Source of the DNA: Flammulina velutipes
Taxonomy: Eukaryota > Basidiomycota > Agaricomycetes > Agaricales > Physalacriaceae
DNA: 64,000 nucleotides
Reading direction: 5' to 3'
Assembly (NCBI GenBank): GCA_011800155.1
Contig: CM022376.1
Span: 868,001 to 932,000 of the forward strand
Of this stretch, positions 32,877 through 42,820 are shown in pieces. A model generated the notes under the pieces. That model was not told the DNA's origin. It saw only the letters and a program-made list of their open reading frames with translations, and made no database searches. Position numbers and translations under genes: made by a program. Every line of letters starts with the position of its first letter. Position 1 is the first letter of the stretch.

Positions 32877-34289
32877 TTAAGGAATCCCCAATCTTTTAGC
32901 ATGGGCCACCCAATGGTAATCATTGAAGATCTGAATGAGAGCTCTTGCCTCTTCGTCCGTCACCCCTGCTTCAGCCGATCTCTTTCTAATAGTCTCAGGA
33001 TCCCAACGCGCGGTTTTCTTCCAATCCAAACCAAACTTCTGACTATACACCCGCAACGGTTTGCACAACGACTTGTGCGGAACTTCCGGGTGCTTCCAAT
33101 CAGCCACCTGACATGCCTTGGAGCAATAGGACATGATACCACATCCGCCACACGTCGCGAATACGCGATTCTGCTTGCTGCGCGTCTCGCCGCACCCCGG
33201 CGCGTAGCATTTGTCGGCCAAAGCGAGGTCGCGAACGTTCATCCATAGAGTGGGAACAACGTCACCCTCGCGTAGAGCCCTGTCGTTGTCTGCGAGTATC
33301 TTCTGGATTTCGGGAGCGAATTGGGAGACGTCGAAGTTGATGAACGCTCTGAATTTGCAGACCAAGTCGGCGCCGACGTAGGAAAGGGAGGCAGTTAGCT
33401 GGGCGAATTCAACGGGATCGTGGGTTGACTGGTCGTGCCTCGATGCCGCAAATGCCTGGGTAAGGAGCATGAGGATTTCTCGCACGTAAGGAAGCCACAG
33501 CGCAAACTGCGCGGCGTCATGGTGGCCTGCTTGAGTGAAGATAATGTCCAAGAATCCTGCTAGGCTACCGAGTCTGAGTAATTGGAAGTCTGAGGGGGAG
33601 ACGGCGCGTTCGAAATGATAGATGAATTGCAGTGGAAATGAAGGTTGAATGGTATGGAGTAGAGATGTGAGTGTACTTCCGGAGACGACCATGATTGTCT
33701 TGAGGAAATTAAGGACACCGTCGGCTTCGTATACATGATAAAGTTTCCACAGCATAGCCAGCATCTGTTCTGGCGGATAGACAAATATGTCTGCCGTCTT
33801 TTCGGGCCACGGAAGACGTCGCCCGTCCCTCTGCGCCTTTCTGGCGCGTTTTTGATTTGGGTTGATAGGTCGAGGTATCAGGTTTCCCACTGATGAATCC
33901 GAGTCGCATAAGCAGTTCGTGAGCAGTGTACCAAGGTTACCAAGGAGTGTGCCGAGGCTCGGTGGTGTCACGGTATCCAACATGATATTATGAACCATGT
34001 TCGACACTGCTCCAGCAGTACAGTGGCACTGCGACATCCGTAAGTCGAGACGTCGTAGCTCTTCCTCGGTTCTCTCGTGCGCGAGGAAACGCAAGGAAGC
34101 GATGAAAAAATCTGAGCGGCCCAGGCGAAGGGATTGGAGAGCCTCCCACGATCGAAAAACAAGAATGCATGTCTCGTAGAATCGAGCGCAGTACGTTGGT
34201 GCCTCACGATTTAGAGAACGAGAAAAAGAATCCAAGATGGCAGTTTGGACATCCTGGGGGAAAGGATAGCCTTCGAGTAAAGATGCCAT
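32877..34289 (-). CDS. MYND zinc-finger cluster protein I
   Basis: A single-exon gene of 470 residues. The start at 34289 (MASLLEGYPFPQD) is chosen because the upstream Met at 34355 lies inside the conserved promoter module. It shows REAPTYCARFYETC, LRFLAHERT, MSQCHC, NPNQKRARKAQRDGRR, WPEKTADIFVYPPEQML and the MYND finger CYAPGCGETRSKQN..CGGCGIMSYCSKACQ..WKHP..PHKSLC. The basic motif and its DNA palindrome are slightly diverged. Convergent with H. Confidence 0.8.
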   Translation of the reverse strand: MASLLEGYPFPQDVQTAILDSFSRSLNREAPTYCARFYETCILVFRSWEALQSLRLGRSDFFIASLRFLAHERTEEELRRLDLRMSQCHCTAGAVSNMVHNIMLDTVTPPSLGTLLGNLGTLLTNCLCDSDSSVGNLIPRPINPNQKRARKAQRDGRRLPWPEKTADIFVYPPEQMLAMLWKLYHVYEADGVLNFLKTIMVVSGSTLTSLLHTIQPSFPLQFIYHFERAVSPSDFQLLRLGSLAGFLDIIFTQAGHHDAAQFALWLPYVREILMLLTQAFAASRHDQSTHDPVEFAQLTASLSYVGADLVCKFRAFINFDVSQFAPEIQKILADNDRALREGDVVPTLWMNVRDLALADKCYAPGCGETRSKQNRVFATCGGCGIMSYCSKACQVADWKHPEVPHKSLCKPLRVYSQKFGLDWKKTARWDPETIRKRSAEAGVTDEEARALIQIFNDYHWVAHAKRLGIP

Positions 34290-34323
34290 TCCTAGTAAGT
34301 ACGGTGGTAAGGGAAGAGACAAT

Positions 34324-34355
34324 GTTACCAAATATAGGACAACATCATACGCCAC
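34324..34355 (-). promoter_or_regulatory. Shared MYND-cluster upstream module (gene I)
   Basis: GTGGCGTATGATGTTGTCC then TATATTTGGTAAC on the minus strand, 34 bp before the ATG. It abuts the truncated end of copy J. Confidence 0.7.
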
Positions 34356-34390
34356 ATATCACTATATAGCTCAGCTCCAAGAAAAGGGTT

Positions 34391-34822
34391 TCTATTTATG
34401 ACGCTTGCGAGTTTCATCGGGTGGAATGTCGTATTTAGTATCATTGCCATCAAAGAAGCGTATGAGGACAACGTTTCGAATAGTGTAACCAAATCCACCT
34501 GTTCCGAGCCAGCAACATACAATGCTGGATATAGGCTCCTGAAAATTACACAGGCATTGTGATATAGTCGAGTTTAAAGCACTGATTTCTTCGACTTCCC
34601 TAGTGTGCGAGAGGAAGCGTACAGCAGTTGTAAAGAAATCAGGCCGAGTCAAGCGCAGAGCTGGTGGGGATGGTTCTAAGAGCTTGATACAGGAGTGATA
34701 GAATCGAGAGCAGTGTTTGAAAATAAAATAAAATAAAACTCAGTTAAGGTATCCGAGAGGGTGTTTCGTGCAGATAAAGCCAGTGACACTGGCGGCGGGG
34801 CGCCAGAGGCCGAGTTGGACAT
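34391..34822 (-). pseudogene. Truncated MYND-cluster copy J (no MYND finger)
   Basis: It begins MSNSASGAPPP at 34822, which resembles gene A. An ATTTT pentamer run at about 34727-34742 replaces the usual SLDPxAP segment and shifts the frame. After it the family resumes as KHCSRFYHSC, LTRPDFFTTAVRFLSHTR and ISQCLC, and ends PDETRKRHK-stop exactly where intact members have RKRAKKA. The whole central domain and the zinc finger are missing, replaced by the promoter of gene I. Confidence 0.8.
34727..34742. repeat. AAAAT pentanucleotide run
   Basis: Three adjacent AAAAT-type units (aaaataaaataaaataaaa) inside the coding part of relic J; responsible for its frameshift. Confidence 0.75.
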
Positions 34823-34924
34823 TCTAAGTGCGTCGAATTTCAGAATATGTAGGATATTGACAAAATTAGAAACCTCTTGGGGAAAAGATAAGTTCGAAGA
34901 TGAAAGCGATAATGAGAAATGGAT

Positions 34925-34956
34925 CAGCCAAATAGACCATAATATTGATGCGCCAC
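34925..34956 (-). promoter_or_regulatory. Decayed MYND-cluster upstream module (relic J)
   Basis: GTGGCGCATCAATATTATGG then TCTATTTGGCTG on the minus strand, 102 bp before the relic's ATG. The ATATTATGGT spacer is shared with gene A. Confidence 0.55.
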
Positions 34957-35366
34957 ATTCTTGAAGTAAATGAGGTTGGATTTTCTTGCCATTGTCGAAT
35001 GCCAGAGCGTATGGTTATATTCAAATCTACGTTTCAATTTTCGAAATCTCGAATTGTTCGAAGTTCGAACCGGCCACGACGGATGATCACGTGCTAGTTG
35101 TCAACCTTGAGCTTGAACAGCAACCACCACCATCGAACCCTAAGGCCTCGAGGCTCACACGGCGCCGTTCTCGTCATTCTTTAGTGAACTGCTTCGTCTA
35201 TTTACCTAATATCGTACCACGAGATCTACTAGGCTGCCCCAAGATAAGGATTACTCATTCTTGGGTCACAATGTTCGCGAATTCTACCGCTAGTACTATA
35301 AAGCTGCTTCACACACAATTTGAGGATGGAACGCTGGAAGGATTCCTCTCACTCATTCTACTCGTC
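34957..35366. other. Intergenic region, cluster boundary
   Basis: It lies between the last cluster promoter and the esterase gene. A frame in phase with the esterase is open from 34986, but its composition is not protein-like. No other feature seen. Confidence 0.4.
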
Positions 35367-36650
35367 ATGGGAAAACTCGTCTCGTTCCTCCTCGGACTTT
35401 CCGGTGCCCTGCTACCGCTGAAGCGAGACGGCGCTTTGGATCCTAGCCCCGTTCACCTCGCAGTCTCGCCCAATTGTGGTTCCCTGCATGGCGTCGTTTC
35501 TGACGTCAACGCAGGTATCGACCCCCACAATTTCAAGACCATCGTTTCCTTTGGGGTGCGTCTCCTTTGGGCGGAGACGAACCTCCCGATATTGATCTCG
35601 ACGCGTCTTGTTAGGATAGCTTCACAGACGGCGGCCTTGATGATGGGTCTCCGCTTCTACCTGCAGTTCTCATCCCTCCGGATTCCAAAGCAGGTGGCCG
35701 TTCGACGAACGGCCCTGTCTGGGCTGAAGATGTCGCGAACGCCACGGGGGCGTCGATAATGAGCTATGCTGCAAGTCGCTTTCACGCTGTTACCGACACA
35801 TGACCTTTCCGTCTGACCATTTCGAAGCAATGGGCCGCGTGCACCGATCTGTCGCTGTGGCCGAGTAACCCTCGCCAGGTCGACTTTTTGGGACAGAGTA
35901 GGCGAAATAGCGTGCCAGTGGTCTGAACGGTAAATTAATATGCGCGTCTTCCAGTGAACACTTTCCTAGCCCAGAAGCATGAGCTGGACCCAGAAACGAC
36001 GCTCTACAGTATGTTCTTCGGTATCAAGTTCGTAATTCCTCTCTTCCTCCGGCTCTCGACTCACGACCTTTCCTATAGTGACTGGATCGCCTCCCAAAGT
36101 AACCTCGTCCATACTGTGACATAATTAATACTCAGCTTGTTTGTTTAGTCGACGGCGACCACATGCAGAACGCGTCGCGCGTCGTTCTCGACCAAATCAA
36201 GATCCTCGCCGGTCCACCTACCAACGGGAGATCATTCATTGTCCTCGACGTATATGGACGCGGAGCACATACCTCCTCTGGTGAAGCATGGAAACAAACT
36301 ATCTTTGACGGGCTTTCCGCCTTGCATGACGAACAGGGATTGAAAGTAGCCTACGTCGATTTTTCCACGATTTGGGATGCCGTTCTGAATGGTTCCCCGG
36401 GCTATGAAGCGTTTGGCTTTGTGAGCACCAACGCATGTGCCGACTGCACCGCGGATTGCGACCAGTGGGGATGGTGTAAAGACCCAGACCACTATTTCTC
36501 TTGGTTTGGTGGGTAAGTAAAATTTCCTACCCCTTCATTTCGTCGTTGTGCTCATTTCCGTCGTTCGAATTTAGGCATCCGTCCAAGGAAACGCATCGCC
36601 TTATGGCAGAGTATGTGCTCTCCGTCTTTGCGACGTGTACAGTCTCGTAG
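35367..36650 (+). CDS. Secreted SGNH/GDSL carbohydrate esterase (CE16-type acetylesterase)
   Basis: It probably removes acetyl groups from plant cell-wall polysaccharides outside the cell. The N-terminus MGKLVSFLLGLSGALLP looks like a signal peptide. Family blocks appear after splicing: SFGDSFTDGG (catalytic Ser), NGPVWAEDVAN, DLSLWPSNPRQVDFLGQ, GINDW (block III, oxyanion Asn), and at the end DPDHYFSWFGG-HPSKETHRLMAEY (catalytic Asp and His). At least six exons are needed, with introns of about 50-75 nt; one has a GC donor (GCT/GCAAGT near 35769). The stop is at 36648-36650. CE16 is the best match from motif order; exact substrate unknown. Confidence 0.75.
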
Positions 36651-38063
36651 GTGGACGCCGGTAATGAAAGGGATGCCCTATGCCTCAACGTTCGTAATGC
36701 CCTTGCCGTTATACTGGCGGGGAACTCAACTGGCTAACCGGATGGCAGATGGATAAGATGACAACAGTCCCACAAAGGTACCAAACTGAATGCAATGACA
36801 AGAGATGTACTCTGTGCTATAACAATGTTTGTGGATCGCCTCGAGGCGTGAATTGTTTTCTGCCGGGATTTGCCATGTATCCTCGTTCTCCCTCGATTCG
36901 GAGCGGGGATCATCCAACTCTGTTCCGTTCCCAAGGTGATGTTAGGACAATACATGGCGCCTGGCGCCTGCAGGAGATGAAAGAGTCATTGTCTCGTTTC
37001 AGAGAACGGCGAACTCACGTTGTTACATACCTTGTGTGGCAGAGATGTGGGATGCCTGCCGACATGCCTGTTTCTTCGAGGACGCGCCGTTCCTGACAAG
37101 GTTTCCAAAGTTTGAATCGGCTTCAGCCGTCTCTTCATTTTGGGTCCATCAAACTCTACTGCGAGGTTCCGAGACTTTGCCCAAGGCGTCACTGCATGGC
37201 GTTCTCGGCCATCTGCATTACCATATGGTTCTTCTGTGTGGGCGTCGATAGGCGCTATCGAATCGTCCCTCAATTCCTACGGCCTAAACTCCGTGCCCAC
37301 ACATCTGGACATGGCGGATTTCGTGCGTTTTCCCTCATTCATTCAATCCATCGCATCTTATCCATCACATCATAGAGAAGAGAACCTCGCGAAGTAAAGG
37401 GATAATAAACTGTCAGTCTGAGCTCTCTCGTGTGATTGAACTCCTAGTAAAGATGGCCTGGCGCTGAACATGAACTTCAGACACGCTCAACGGAGATGGA
37501 CGTGGAAATATGTACATGCCTGCGTGACTTTCCGTATGTATGGCTTCCTTACGATTTATGAATCTACTCTTGGCTACTCTTGCCCAGACTTGACATCCTC
37601 GCGACGGGGGCGTACTTGCCGCAGGTAGGGATGCGGTATTTTCAGGGGACGCGTTGCACCGCCACCGGAGTCTACCGCGACGTGATCGAGATCCCAAATT
37701 CTTATTTGAATTGCGTTGCACACGGCGGTTAGCGTTGTAGTGGTCTATCCCTTTATAGCACGATGCCACCCTGTAAGAATGGCGCGCCACTAACTTATAT
37801 CGCATCGTGGACCTACCTACGCCCTCTTTAAACCCAACAATTGGTCGGCGACGGACATGAAAACATCCACCACAAACGGTGAAAATCTTTCTTATAATTA
37901 GCGGGATAACGTACGCATCACGGCCTGGGTGATCGGTTTGTTTTATTACCGAACACCGTGGAGAACAGCAACACCAAGAACAAGTACATACAACACGGGC
38001 AATTTTTACGATATCAGTTTGAATACGGGGTGAAGGTGACGTCTGAGTCCAATTCCCGATCGT
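36651..38063. other. Long intergenic region with unsupported frames
   Basis: Open frames exist at 36749-37096 and 37140-37397 on the plus strand, the second reading FRDFAQGVTAWRSRP and SSVWASIGAIESSLNSYGLNS. Neither has a recognisable family nor an obvious splice partner. They may be remnants of a decayed gene. 37400-38060 shows nothing clear. Confidence 0.35.
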
Positions 38064-38070
38064 TATAAAA
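38064..38070 (+). promoter_or_regulatory. TATA box
   Basis: TATAAAA stands 41 bp before the ATG of the Cys-rich small protein. It is the clearest TATA element in the window. Confidence 0.6.
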
Positions 38071-38110
38071 GCCTCTGTCGCATCGACAGGGTAGAAACAG
38101 AACTCGTAAC

Positions 38111-38552
38111 ATGTCCATGTCAGTATCCGCTCACTCCCTCTCGTCCTCGTCGTCTTCCGACGCCACTCACTGTAAACGCGAGTGCAACTGCTATACGCAC
38201 GACGAATCCCACTACCTCATTCGTTGTGGCTGTCCGAACGACCGCCCCCCTTCGCATCCCATGCATTGCATGGACGACGCGTTCCATCGCGAATGGTGCG
38301 CGACGTGCCTCCTCTACTGTGTCCAGCCGCCTACATGTAGCCTTCACTACGACTCCCACCACAAATCCTGCAGGCTAGCTACATGCATATCCACCATCGT
38401 CTCCTTTCTCACCAGTGCGTATCCGACCCGATCACGTCTTGACGACGGGCCCTAACTCCGATGCAGGACTAGCGCTCAAATTGAGACGCCGCCTGCTGCG
38501 AAAAACTACGCGTTCCCGTAAGATTGGCCACCGCCTTGGTGACCAGCACTAA
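38111..38552 (+). CDS. Small Cys/His-rich protein with basic tail
   Basis: Two exons (38111-38414, 38467-38552) give about 129 residues. After a Ser-rich start, exon 1 has 12 cysteines and many histidines: HCKRECNCYTH, IRCGCPNDRPPSHPMHC, WCATCLLYC, PTCSLHYDSHH, SCRLATC. The pairing of Cys-x-Cys and Cys-x2-Cys suggests zinc binding. A short hydrophobic stretch (ISTIVSFLT) leads into an Arg/Lys-rich tail (LKLRRRLLRKTTRSRK) encoded by exon 2. The splice keeps the frame with GTGCGT and GCAG signals. No signal peptide. Family unrecognised. Confidence 0.55.
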
Positions 38553-38786
38553 CCTCTTTTGTGCTAGGCCGATGATTTATGAGATGCTTACCTGTGCATG
38601 CCCGACGTATTCTATTCCGCTAGATATCATATAGCAACCTTACTACTGTACAATTAATGTGGCCACACTCGGAGGCCGTGTTGTGTTCGCTCCGGTATAT
38701 ATACGGCACCTAATAATAGAGAGCGAATGTACACATTTGGCATAATGAACAGAGGCCTCGTCTCTTGGGTGACACGCTGACTCGCT

Positions 38787-40440
38787 CATCGCCTCCCCTT
38801 CTTCCTCATGGGCTTGGGGAATTTGACTGGAGCCGTAAGAACGGCCATTTTGGTGTCTGACGTATCGTTCGAGTATCCATGTTGTGATCTTTCCTTGTCG
38901 GTCAACTTCTTCAATGTGCAGCCTGTGCATCAATCAGTTGACTGTTGAACAAGACGCTAACGGGCTTACCCAAGCTCTTGAATAGCTGATTGACTCTGGG
39001 TGGGGCACAGGTCAGTTCCCCGCGTTGAAAGTCGAGACTCGGACTTACTCAGACAAGCCCATCCCCAGATCCTTCGAAAGTAGTGACGGGTCCGAAGCGA
39101 ACCCATCCGCCTTGAGGCAAAGGGCAAACAGATAGGTTAACAGCTTCGTCTGCGCGGCAGAGGTAACCTGATGGCTAACGAAACAATTCAGCCACAACAC
39201 AGCCATCCAAACCGAAATAGACAAACTCCGTTGAGCCCCTCGTAGACTCGGTGAACCTAGAAAGCAGACCCTCGATGATGACATCGGGGACGTTTTTGAG
39301 ATGGTCCTGGACCTTGGAACGATCTACCTCTCGCCGCCCTACGGCGCGTCGAAACGCAATCAACACCGAAACGTAGTAGATCAGTTTTCTATTCAAAAAA
39401 GTCAGGCATGGGCGCCAGTATGGTCATTCAACGCACAGTTTCTTCTTGGCGCCTTTGATCGATGCGCCCTGCATATTTTTGAGATGCCAATATATCCAGG
39501 AGGAGTTGCGCGCGGGGAAGAGGGCCTGGCGATCTTTAATGTTTTCGGCCTGCTCGAAGGCGCTGACGGATATTGCTTTCCATTCGGTTTCAGGAATAAT
39601 GTCGTGTAGGGGGTAGACCTCTGAGAGATCGGTGGTCTCGTCATTGTACGGCGGAATCAGACGATTCGCGTTGGCGGAGTCCTTGGCCGCTTCTATAACA
39701 AAAATGTAAGAACGAGTAAGAAGATCATACACGGACACCTACCTTGCGTGGGTAGTCCCTCGGCGCCCTTTTCTATGCCATCCATAACATATTCCATGGC
39801 GTTCTCCATGGCACTGACGTCGACCTTGTTTCGTTCTTGAGCACGGATATTGGCTTTGGCTTTTTTCGTTCCAAACGATTCACCGAGAGCGTTTTTGGCG
39901 TCTTGATACGCCAGCGCAGTCGGTGCGGGTGTAGCCTTGAGTGATTTCAGAGCCTTGACACGCTGTTTCATTATATGAACTGGGACGCTCGTTGGCAGTA
40001 GATTAAGAGTCGAAGTCCGTTTGTTGTGTACCGCAATCATGTATCTAAATTATCGTTAGTAAAGCGCTTTATAAGAGTGGAACAGACGCACCTGCAGCCC
40101 GACTGCTCTACTTCGTGGTTCTCCGATTCGTTCGAGAAGAATTCCATGTCATCCGTTTCTCCGACTACGAGCATTCCAGCGCTAGAAGGACCTGCGTCGT
40201 CCTTGTCCTTTTCACTTGGCTTTGCCGTTTTGCTTTTTTTCTGAGCGTAGCATTTGAACGCAGTGTCCTGGGGAGGCTCGACGGCCGGGAAAGATACTGG
40301 ACAACATTACATGATATCTTCGATAGAAAAAATTAGATGCACTCACGCAGAAGAGGAACGTTCGTCCCAGGCGTGTACGACGTCGACGACGCGCCAAACG
40401 TGAGTCGTTCTGCAGACTGTTCTCGTTTTCGTTTCGCCAT
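38787..40440 (-). CDS. RPA49: RNA polymerase I subunit A49
   Basis: A49 forms, with A34.5, the Pol I heterodimer that aids initiation and elongation on rDNA in the nucleolus. The start at 40440 (MAKRKREQSAERL) begins a short exon; the following exons encode the dimerisation part (FFSNESENHEVEQSGC, YMIAVHNKRTSTLNLLP), then MKQRVKALKSLKATPAPTAL, NALGESFGTKKAKANIR and NKVDVSAMENAMEYVMDGI. The C-terminal tandem winged-helix region has YPLHDIIPETEW, ARNSSWIYWHLKNMQ, IYYVSVLIAFRRAV, LLTYLFALCLKADGF and a basic end PKPMRKKGRR. Stop at 38787-38789. About seven introns of 50-60 nt. Confidence 0.85.
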
Positions 40441-40578
40441 TTCGATGACGGTAAAAATTGAAGTCAGATCACGGCATTTCCCGGCAAGTTAAGCAATTGA
40501 ACTTTTCAAGTTGTGTTCCGATAACATTAGCTCGGCCCAATTGCCACATTGCCACATTGGACCTTGGCTCTCACCATC

Positions 40579-41890
40579 ATGGCCCCACATGCACCCAGTC
40601 ATGCAGCAACAGATTCAGTTGACTCTACGCTCTCAAATGAATCAATGGAAAGTATTTATTCAACCATTTTAATGGATTGTGGCGTAAATAACGAATATGC
40701 TGCTTTTGACAGCGACATGCTCGTCAACGAGGCCTTAACGTCGATCATCGAGAAGACCACGTTCACCGAACCTCTGCGTGGCGGTGTTCTCCCCAAAGAG
40801 CTGCTTCGGCACATGTTGCTTGACGCCCCTCATCCGCTCGGTCAACGATACATTGCCCTGCTACTGCATGTCGCCGTCAGTAAAGGACATTTCTATGTCG
40901 CTCACCTAGCGTCAGTCCTATTGGATAATCTCTTGTTTCCGGGTCAGTCTCGCTTCTTAACTGGGAGTTTCCCCCTGATCTGTGCACAGTACTATTGGCG
41001 CAAATGGCCCATGCTTATGGGTCGGTGCCCAGTTCGAGCCACACACCTACTTTTGATGATACGGCGACCATCATTGAATCAGCAAATCGAAGTACACAAA
41101 GCAAGTTGCACACGGCAGTATGCCTTCTATTCCTTCCCTCTTGTGGACACCTTCTGAATAGCTGTTGTAGCTTCTTACTAGAGAACAGTATTGTTGTGCG
41201 GTCACAGGTTTCATCTTGCCTTCCCGTGCTGCAGAAGCACGACTTTCTGGCCAGGAGATGCCCGGAATTTCTGCATTTCTTGAAGCTGCCCATATCATTC
41301 CACTGGCTCTCAACTCCTTCGATGAACCGCATCTGGTACGTCAATGGCGCCCTTTTCTTTCCAAACATGTGCTGAACATTGCGAAGAAGCAGGCAGCATC
41401 GACGTGGGATATTCTCCGGAACTGGACAGGTAGTGACCTCCAAAAGCTCATCGGAGAAGATATAAACACACCCCGCAACACCATACTTATGAACACGGTT
41501 GATCACCGCGAGTACTTCAAAAAATTCAAGATTTGGTTCGAAGAGGTACAGTTCTTCTAGATCTTCTGTTATGTTCTTTCTTAGTTGACTATTCAGATCC
41601 CCGGTCAAGATAATCACTATGTGGTGAAGACCGCGCGCGATGCGGTGCTGTCCAATGGAAAATTTGACGGTGTTGCCCAGTTCCCTTCTAAAGCTGAATC
41701 TGGTATCGACCCACCCGACCCTGAGCTACTTAGGATCCATGCCGCGTTTGCAAAGGTTCTTGGTGCTTGTGGCGCTGCGGAGGTGTATACGAAGTGGGAG
41801 GATGATATGCGTCGTCGGGGTACGGTAGAGGACAAGGACTCAATTGTGTGGCTGAATGCTCGATTGAACGCCATCTCAGCGAATAACTGA
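40579..41890 (+). CDS. HNH nuclease domain protein
   Basis: Exon 1 (from 40579, MAPHAPSHAATD) encodes a helical N-terminal region (LVNEALTSIIEKT, GQRYIALLLHVAVSKG), continuing as VLLAQMAHAYG. The HNH fold follows: CAVTGFILPSR, FLEAAHIIPLALN (first His pair), TWDILRNWTG, INTPRNTILMNTVDHREYF (Asn and last His). It matches the HNH_2 type that is abundant in Agaricomycete genomes. The C-terminal part, encoded after 41590, has KVLGACGAAEVYTKWEDDM. A retained CxxxG and complete H-N-H residues suggest an active nuclease, but substrate and role are unknown. Introns near 40942, 41100-41180, 41340 and 41546. Confidence 0.7.
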
Positions 41891-42299
41891 TTTATATGCA
41901 CAACATACGGCTTGAAGTATTGCATCTTATGTGTTTCTCTTTCTCCTTGTTTCACCGGTCGCGTGGCTTTCTCGTGTCAAAAAGAAAGAGTTGGTCAGTA
42001 GTATTGTTGAGCTGATCGTATCTCAGAAGGCTAGGATGTCTAGCTATGTCATGTAGGCTACTCTCAAGCTCGAGCTTACACCTTTAACAGACGCGGCAAC
42101 TTTCCCGCTCATTCATAGACATACTAATGAATGAATTAGGCTAAGTACTTATTACGAGAAGATTATTGGAGATTAGTTTTTGAATATACGCCACAACCTC
42201 TTATGGGTCCGCCATCCTTGAGATCTTGAGACCTCACCGAGGTAGATTCAATACCTTGCATTGAGAAGCATGAGGAGACTTCCCGCCTCCTCCGTCACT
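41891..42299. other. Intergenic region before the mobile island
   Basis: AT-rich non-coding sequence; no gene recognised. Confidence 0.4.
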
Positions 42300-42309
42300 A
42301 GGGCTTTAA

Positions 42310-42565
42310 AGTCGGGTCGCGGTCCGGTTTTGCGGCCCAAAATCCGCGGACCGCAACTGGACTGGTCCCGAAATACAGAGGAAATGAGAAGACCGCAAAC
42401 CGCAACCGGTTCCCTCAACAGACTGCTCAAACCACGGTCGAGTCTATTGGGTTCGACCAGTCGAACCCACCTGTAGCTGCAGGTAGATAGAAACATGTAG
42501 GCATCTATCCCCAGGTCCCCTTTCAAAGTATTAGGGATCTATCCCTAACCGGGCCAAAGCCACCG
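42310..42565 (+). repeat. Left copy of diverged inverted repeat with CCGCAAC motifs
   Basis: It contains GCGGTCCGGTTTTGCGG, CCGCGGACCGCAACTGG and CCGCAAACCGCAACCGG, then farther in TATCCCCAGG and TTAGGGATCTATCCCTAA. A related order of motifs occurs on the minus strand at 55855-56010. GGTTGCGG-type subterminal repeats are common in DNA transposons, hAT in particular. Confidence 0.5.
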
Positions 42566-42820
42566 ATACTTGCAAATTCTCCTGCACTGCTTATACACCG
42601 GCCCGTGAAGCCCCATGGTACAGCCACCTAAATGACATCATATCCCGCCAGTTCATCACTATCCCGCCCATCCTTTCCGCCCCCGGCTCAAGCAGAGGCC
42701 TAAAGCGGACAGGCAGCTTGGAAAGTCCGGCGTCTCCAGGAACCGAGTCCGCAACGGGTAGAAATTAGACGCAATTGCGTGCAATTACTACTATGATACA
42801 AAATACTCTGTTGCGCCACT

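Noticed and set aside
36749..37397. Plus-strand frames after the esterase
   Set aside because: No start context, splice partner or family similarity supports a gene.
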